64,000 bases of DNA from Mucilaginibacter sp. SG564. Lineage in GTDB: Bacteria > Bacteroidota > Bacteroidia > Sphingobacteriales > Sphingobacteriaceae. Made by a program: the position numbers and the translations under genes. The stretch lies in assembly GCF_013149275.1 (NCBI RefSeq), contig NZ_JABGNA010000008.1, positions 124,001 to 188,000 on the forward strand. The letters are read 5' to 3'. The notes beneath the pieces were generated by a model. That model had not been told where the DNA came from, made no database searches, and was given only the letters and a program-made list of their open reading frames with translations. Below, one piece after another: positions 59,766 to 64,000 of the stretch (position 1 is its first letter; each line of letters opens with the position of its first letter).

Positions 59766-60287
59766 TTGGAGTCATTTTTACAAAAATTAAAAGATATTAC
59801 CACGTTTATTTTCGATGTGGACGGTGTGCTTACAGATGGTTCTGTTTTTGTAACAGACAGCGGAGAGCAAAGCCGGGCTTTTAATATCAAAGACGGATAC
59901 GCCCTGCAACTGGCTGTTAAATGCGGCTATAACGTATGCGCCATATCGGGCAGCCGCTCTAAAAGCGCTATATATCGTTTAAACAGCCTGGGCATTCAGG
60001 ATGTTTATATGGGTACACATACCAAATCACAGCGCTTTAATTTATACCTCGAAGAAAAGGCTATTATTGCTACCAATGTGTTATACATGGGCGATGATAT
60101 ACCCGATCTGGAAGTGATGAAACTGGCCGGTTTACCAGTGTGCCCTGCCGATGCTGTTGAAGAAATAAAAGCGGTAAGCACGTATGTATCGCCTTATGGC
60201 GGTGGTAAAGGCTGCGCCCGTGATATCATCGAAAAAGTACTTAAAGTACAAGGCAAGTGGATGAGCGAGCAGGCTTATAGCTGGTAG
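59766..60287 (+). CDS. kdsC: KDO 8-phosphate phosphatase-type HAD protein
   Basis: This 173-residue HAD phosphatase is read from a TTG at 59766. Motif I is FDVDGVLTDG (Asp17, Asp19), motif II AISGSRS, motif III K-containing region THTKSQRF and motif IV MGDDIPDLEVM. The short capless form and GGGKGCARDIIE ending are those of KdsC, which makes KDO for lipid A core. Relatives in this family can act on other sugar phosphates, so specificity is not absolute. Confidence 0.9.
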   Translation: MESFLQKLKDITTFIFDVDGVLTDGSVFVTDSGEQSRAFNIKDGYALQLAVKCGYNVCAISGSRSKSAIYRLNSLGIQDVYMGTHTKSQRFNLYLEEKAIIATNVLYMGDDIPDLEVMKLAGLPVCPADAVEEIKAVSTYVSPYGGGKGCARDIIEKVLKVQGKWMSEQAYSW

Positions 60288-60297
60288 GGGAGGAGGT

Positions 60298-60432
60298 TCA
60301 TGGATCATAGTTGATGGTTCATGGTAACCTATGTGATTGAAGTGTAATTTCGGTTCATGGATCAACTTACGTGATCAAGGTATAAATAGTTAGCTTTTTA
60401 CTATGAACCATGATCTATGGACTATCAACTAT
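60298..60432. repeat. Word-repeat hairpin (TTCATGGATCATAGTTGATG)
   Basis: GATCATAGTTGATGGTTCAT on the left is answered by ATGAACCATGATCTATGGAC and ACTATCAACTAT on the right. The word is that of 27640-27777, at a different locus with a different centre. Confidence 0.75.
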
Positions 60433-60445
60433 AAAAACATCAACT

Positions 60446-61024
60446 ATGAACCAAACGTCTATTCCCAAAATCATCCTGGCATCAAAATCACCGCGCAGGC
60501 AGGATCTGCTCCGACTGATGGATATGGAGTTTGAGGTTGTTTTAAAGGACGTGGACGAATCCTATCCCGATGGGTTAACACCACAGGAGGTGGCGGTTTA
60601 CATCGCCCGTAAAAAAGCCGAAGCATTTGATGGTACCGTAACCGATGAGGTTGTGCTTACCGCCGATACCATTGTTTGTATAGATGGCCTGATATTAGGC
60701 AAACCCGAAACACCACAACATGCTGTTGAAATGCTCCAGATTTTATCGGGCAAGGTACACCAGGTTATTACCGGGGTTTGTTTGTTATATAAGGGCCGTT
60801 ATAACAACTTCTTTGATGTATCTGAAGTGTTTTTTCGTAAACTAAGCAACCAGGAGATAGAAAGTTACGTAACTGAGTATAACCCGCTTGATAAAGCCGG
60901 GTCATATGGCATACAGGAGCGTATTGGCCTGATAGGTATCGAACGCATTAATGGCTCTTATACCAACGTGGTGGGGCTGCCTACAGAAAAGTTATACGCT
61001 CAGTTAGTTAATTTAAATAAATAA
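60446..61024 (+). CDS. maf: Maf-type nucleotide pyrophosphatase
   Basis: This 192-residue protein starts at 60446 (MNQTSIPKII), just after a word repeat. Maf hallmarks are IILASKSPRRQDLLR at the start, VVLTADTIVCIDG, GKVHQVITGVCLL and the late DKAGSYGIQE. Maf enzymes hydrolyse non-canonical nucleoside triphosphates such as dTTP/UTP analogues and limit their use. It is on the same strand as kdsC and the two may form one unit. Confidence 0.92.
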   Translation: MNQTSIPKIILASKSPRRQDLLRLMDMEFEVVLKDVDESYPDGLTPQEVAVYIARKKAEAFDGTVTDEVVLTADTIVCIDGLILGKPETPQHAVEMLQILSGKVHQVITGVCLLYKGRYNNFFDVSEVFFRKLSNQEIESYVTEYNPLDKAGSYGIQERIGLIGIERINGSYTNVVGLPTEKLYAQLVNLNK

Positions 61025-61088
61025 TTATTTAAATTAAACCTTTGTTTGCTCAATAGTCTAATGAATAAATATAAGGGAGTGAATTAAA

Positions 61089-61739
61089 ATGAAAAAAACT
61101 ATCTACACAGGGCTGGTATTATTGCTGGTTTCGGCCCTGTCTGCTTGCAGCAGTTACAATTACTACACAGCAGCCCGCAACAAAACCGATCTCTCATCTT
61201 ACCGCACATTTGCCTGGGTAGCACCCGAAACAAGTAACAAGGCAGGGGGTGTTGTTAAAAAAGAAATCGCTGATGAAAGGGTGAAAGATGCTACCATCTT
61301 CGCACTACAAAACAAAGGCTTAAAACTACAGGAAAACAATCCCGATCTGTTGGTAAGCTACTCTACTATTACCGGCAGAGGTGTTAAAACAGAATTTTAT
61401 CCGGCTTATTATGGCGGCTTCGGTTGGGGCGGCTGGGGTGGCTGGGGCTGGGGTTGGGGCTGGCGGTCACGCGGATTTTACGGCTACTACGGCGGCTGGG
61501 GTGGCTGGGGCTATCCATACGGCTACGGCGGTACTTATGCCCGTGTGCCTTACAAAGAGGGTACCCTTATTATTGACCTGATTGACCGTAACACCGGCCG
61601 TATAGTATGGAGAGGTTTTGGTGTAGGCGAATTGCGTAACCCGCAAAGAACGCTCGACGAATTACCTAAAGTGGTTGATGGTGTATTGAAACAATTACAA
61701 GTAAACCAGATCAGCCCATCGCAAATACGAAAAGTATAA
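61089..61739 (+). CDS. DUF4136 lipoprotein with Gly/Trp/Tyr-rich insert
   Basis: This 216-residue lipoprotein has lipobox LSAC (Cys20). DUF4136 is seen in DLSSYRTFAWV at the start, DLLVSYSTITGRGV in the middle and TLIIDLIDRNTGRIVWRGFG at the end, with VVDGVLKQL as last helix. Between them (about residues 103-152) lies an insert of repeated GGW, GWGW and GYYGG units, unlike other parts of the protein. DUF4136 proteins are of unknown function, probably in the outer membrane. A terminator follows. Confidence 0.87.
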   Translation: MKKTIYTGLVLLLVSALSACSSYNYYTAARNKTDLSSYRTFAWVAPETSNKAGGVVKKEIADERVKDATIFALQNKGLKLQENNPDLLVSYSTITGRGVKTEFYPAYYGGFGWGGWGGWGWGWGWRSRGFYGYYGGWGGWGYPYGYGGTYARVPYKEGTLIIDLIDRNTGRIVWRGFGVGELRNPQRTLDELPKVVDGVLKQLQVNQISPSQIRKV

Positions 61740-61789
61740 GGCCAACAACACATTCACATTCATTCCTGCAAGAAGAAAATATAATGAAG

Positions 61790-61827
61790 AGATCCCTTTT
61801 AGGTTAAGCCTGAAGGGATTTTTTTTG
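61790..61827. terminator. Terminator between convergent genes
   Basis: GATCCCTT and AAGGGAT form the stem with a 14-nt loop and are followed by T8. It can end the DUF4136 gene. In the reverse direction the flanking A-run is weaker. Confidence 0.7.
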
Positions 61828-62037
61828 GCGGTGTAAATGGGTAACAGCAAAAATAACGGCCATCACTACCAATACAATTACCCAGGTATCCAATGGGCAG
61901 CCATCGGGCCCACCATCATTTCCGTCGCAAAGGCCACCACCCGGATCTGATTGGGCAAAACAATTACTGGTTAGCAATAAAAGACATATCCCCGGTAAAA
62001 CTTTATACATAGTTTTTACAAAGGCAGTTAATTTCAT
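61804..62037 (-). CDS. Small secreted/anchored protein with PLD-type C-terminal helix
   Basis: This 77-residue protein starts at 62037 (MKLTAFVKTM), 7 nt after the T9SS gene's stop. It has a signal peptide (to about residue 29, NCFAQ), a Gly/Asp/Pro-rich stretch (SDPGGGLCDGNDGGPDGC) and then PLDTWVIVLVVMAVIFAVTH with a basic tail HRQKK. The layout (Asp/Gly linker, PxD, hydrophobic helix, basic end) resembles short PID-CTERM-type proteins of Bacteroidota. The link to the upstream surface gene is by position only. Confidence 0.7.
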   Translation of the reverse strand: MKLTAFVKTMYKVLPGICLLLLTSNCFAQSDPGGGLCDGNDGGPDGCPLDTWVIVLVVMAVIFAVTHLHRQKKSLQA

Positions 62038-62044
62038 GGTGATG

Positions 62045-64000
62045 TTATTGTTTATAAAATTTAGCGCTGCCGATCCTTTTTCCGGTAGACTCGTCAACTG
62101 CCTCTATTACGTAAAGGCCGCTCAACAGGTTACCAATATTTTGCTGTAAATAATTGGTATTGCTGGCTGTTATGGTTTTTACCACCGCTCCGGATGTGTT
62201 CGCGATAGTCACCTTAATAGCGTTGCTATAGGTTTTGCCAAAGTTGATGTTGATGCTTTGCGAAGCCGTGCTGGGGTAAACAACAAACCTTAAAGGATTT
62301 GTATTGAGGTAGTTAAATGTTAGGTTTTTCGAAACGTCGGTATGCCCTGTTACTAATTCCTGTTTTAAACGGTAAAGTACCTGGCCGCTGCCGGGTGTTA
62401 TATCGGTATAACTATAATTACCCACCCCGGTTGATCGTAAACTATCAATAGCTATAAATAAATTGCCGCCATCAGTGCTTTTTTCGATAATAAATGTGGT
62501 GAAATTACTTTCATTATCGGTTTGCCAGTTTAGTTTTATGCCGGTGGTTTGTTTAATCCCATTAAATTCACGCAATTTATATTCGTGACCCGGGGCTATA
62601 GAAATACTTAAATAAAACCTGTCGCGGGCATAACTGGCCTTATCGGTGGTTACGTTGAAAGTATATCCGGCATTATGTATCACATCTAAAGAATCGTTTG
62701 TGAACTTATCTTTTAAATAAACGGAGTAGCGTGCATCAATGTTTTGTTTTATGGGCGCGGTAAGTTTATAAGTGCCAAAGCTGGCATAGGCAATAAACAG
62801 ATTCACCCGCTTTAGTTTCTCCAGTTGGGTGGTGTAGTTGGCAAAACAGCCTATAGAATCGGCTGTTTGCGAAAAAAAGAAGTTTCCCTGGCCCGATGAA
62901 GCCAGGTAAGGCGCATCCTCACCAGGAACGAATTTTGTTTGTGCGTTTTTATCAAAATAAATATCGGTTGAACTAAAGGTGCTCGAATCCTGCATCATAT
63001 CCAACCTTAACCAAGGGGTGGTATCGCTATTGGCCGATGCTGCTGTAGTTGATGAGCTGGCTGCCTGGTTAATATCATGACGGGCATTAACAGCCAGTGT
63101 TTTTACAACCGAAGGGCCGCCTTTTTTAACATTAAAAATAGGAGGGGTAGTACCGGTATAAGTTGAGTAGCCTACTTTCATGCCTTCATCAAAGGTGATC
63201 TTGGTATTTGCAGCCGGTGCCACCACAAAAAAGCCCTGACCCGATAATACGTATTGACTGCCCCCGGTTCCTACAGCCGGTGAAGCCGTATTAGTTGTAT
63301 TGCATAGCACAAACCGTGTGGATGAACTGTTTGGCCCGGTCGAAGCGTTTTTGATGAGTAAGTAATAAAATTTCAAGGTGGTATTACCGGCGCCAACTTT
63401 GGCCAGGTCAATAACAGAGGCGTACGGGTTACCCACTAAATTATACCCTCTTTTTGTCGTTGAAGTTGTGGTATGAAATGATAACGTGTTGAGATTAAAG
63501 GCAGTGCCTGTTAAAGGATATGTTGACGCGTCTGCTGACGTGGTGGCGGGTAAATTAATAATATTAGGCGTCATCGGGGAGTTGGTGGCTGTTGTTCCCT
63601 TGATAACCGATCCGAAAAACGTTAATGTGCCATCATCGGCAGCGGGGAAGGGTTTTACAAAAGGCGCTCCCGTGGCCGCGTTTAACAGAGCCCTGCTTCC
63701 TCTATAATAAAGCAATATGCCGTTACCCATGGGTATAGATACACTGGTATTGGTTAGCCCTTTATACTCGTTGCCGGCCACCTGGTTAGGGTCTGTTGAG
63801 CCTGGCGCGTTTTCATTATAAACAAAAACAGAGGGACTGTTACCCGTAGCCGGGGCGCTGTCAAAACCATTAGCAGCGCCATTTAACCCGGTAACAATGG
63901 TGCTGGTACCTGCCGCCCCCGGTAATATGATTGGTTTCAGGCTGTAGCTGTTGGAGGTGCTGCTTATAGCGGTATTGGTAGTATCAGCAACCGGCGATGA
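62045..64000 (-). CDS. T9SS-secreted surface protein, N-terminus beyond window
   Basis: The frame is open from the right edge to the stop at 62045, giving 651 residues; a GTG at 63781 is internal, not the start. It is a Thr/Ser/Asn-rich, beta-sandwich protein. Features are LVGNPYASVIDLA, a fibronectin-III-like domain (IKLNWQTDNESNFTTFIIEK ... VLYRLKQ) and a type-A T9SS sorting tail (LLSGLYVIEAVDESTG ... GSAKFYKQ). It is thus secreted by type IX secretion and attached at the surface. The repeated NGNGILLYYRGSR-like module is common in Bacteroidota adhesins. It probably forms an operon with the small gene downstream. Confidence 0.88.
   Translation of the reverse strand, partial: SSPVADTTNTAISSTSNSYSLKPIILPGAAGTSTIVTGLNGAANGFDSAPATGNSPSVFVYNENAPGSTDPNQVAGNEYKGLTNTSVSIPMGNGILLYYRGSRALLNAATGAPFVKPFPAADDGTLTFFGSVIKGTTATNSPMTPNIINLPATTSADASTYPLTGTAFNLNTLSFHTTTSTTKRGYNLVGNPYASVIDLAKVGAGNTTLKFYYLLIKNASTGPNSSSTRFVLCNTTNTASPAVGTGGSQYVLSGQGFFVVAPAANTKITFDEGMKVGYSTYTGTTPPIFNVKKGGPSVVKTLAVNARHDINQAASSSTTAASANSDTTPWLRLDMMQDSSTFSSTDIYFDKNAQTKFVPGEDAPYLASSGQGNFFFSQTADSIGCFANYTTQLEKLKRVNLFIAYASFGTYKLTAPIKQNIDARYSVYLKDKFTNDSLDVIHNAGYTFNVTTDKASYARDRFYLSISIAPGHEYKLREFNGIKQTTGIKLNWQTDNESNFTTFIIEKSTDGGNLFIAIDSLRSTGVGNYSYTDITPGSGQVLYRLKQELVTGHTDVSKNLTFNYLNTNPLRFVVYPSTASQSININFGKTYSNAIKVTIANTSGAVVKTITASNTNYLQQNIGNLLSGLYVIEAVDESTGKRIGSAKFYKQ

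Noticed and set aside
1..64000. tRNA, rRNA or prophage genes
   Set aside because: No tRNA-like cloverleaf arms, rRNA blocks, integrase, terminase or capsid-type proteins were recognised on either strand.

Overview
The window is chromosomal DNA from a Bacteroidota bacterium, most likely Sphingobacteriaceae and close to Mucilaginibacter or Pedobacter. The evidence is the gliding/T9SS gene gldC, a type-A T9SS C-terminal tail on a surface protein, promoter-like boxes of the Bacteroidota form TAnnTTTG without clear Shine-Dalgarno sequences, CHASE3/CheR/CheB hybrid-kinase signalling, and many AT-rich intergenic repeats. No rRNA, tRNA, CRISPR array, transposase, integrase or prophage gene was recognised. 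The placement is inference from gene content, not from a marker gene.

Layout. 0-8.6 kb: a truncated TPR protein; a TetR-controlled VOC/YciI cassette bracketed by two related small membrane proteins; an outer-membrane barrel, an exported hydrolase, a cell-wall amidase, a lipoprotein and YceI. 8.6-23.5 kb: DUF2130 protein, then an ~11 kb block (ABC ATPase, Lrp/EamA pair, DUF3892-like protein, membrane phosphoesterase, GH16, Pr6Pr, an ECF sigma cluster) framed by an inverted pair of non-coding repeats. 23.5-37.2 kb: a large metalloprotease-propeller-barrel protein, glycosylasparaginase and CutC, DUF2007, a WYL-EVE-SRPBCC-GyrI cassette, dihydroorotase between two copies of an inverted palindrome, a DEAD-box helicase, GldC and small membrane proteins.

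37.4-44.3 kb: a signalling operon of CHASE3-GAF hybrid kinase with three receiver domains, CheR, stand-alone CheB, and a REC-PAS-kinase-REC protein. 44.3-53.6 kb: Ogt and a dispersed cytochrome c maturation set (ccmB, ccmC, ccmD-like, ccmE, ccmF) with a glutamate dehydrogenase inside it; ccmA is not in the window. 54-58 kb: a GH43-ricin lipoprotein, a tandem pair of unrecognised secreted paralogues and a second hydrolase. 58-64 kb: housekeeping genes (DUF2520 oxidoreductase, ferredoxin, IscX, KdsC, Maf), a DUF4136 lipoprotein, and a T9SS surface protein running off the right end with a short membrane protein behind it.

The most unusual signal is in the intergenic DNA. At more than a dozen loci the gap between genes is filled by imperfect repetitions of a short word in one orientation, a unique centre, and the same word in the opposite orientation, giving long hairpins. 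The word differs from locus to locus, and a few loci share a word. These sit beside several separate palindromic families, a MITE-like element, and the large inverted pair around 11.5 and 22.5 kb.
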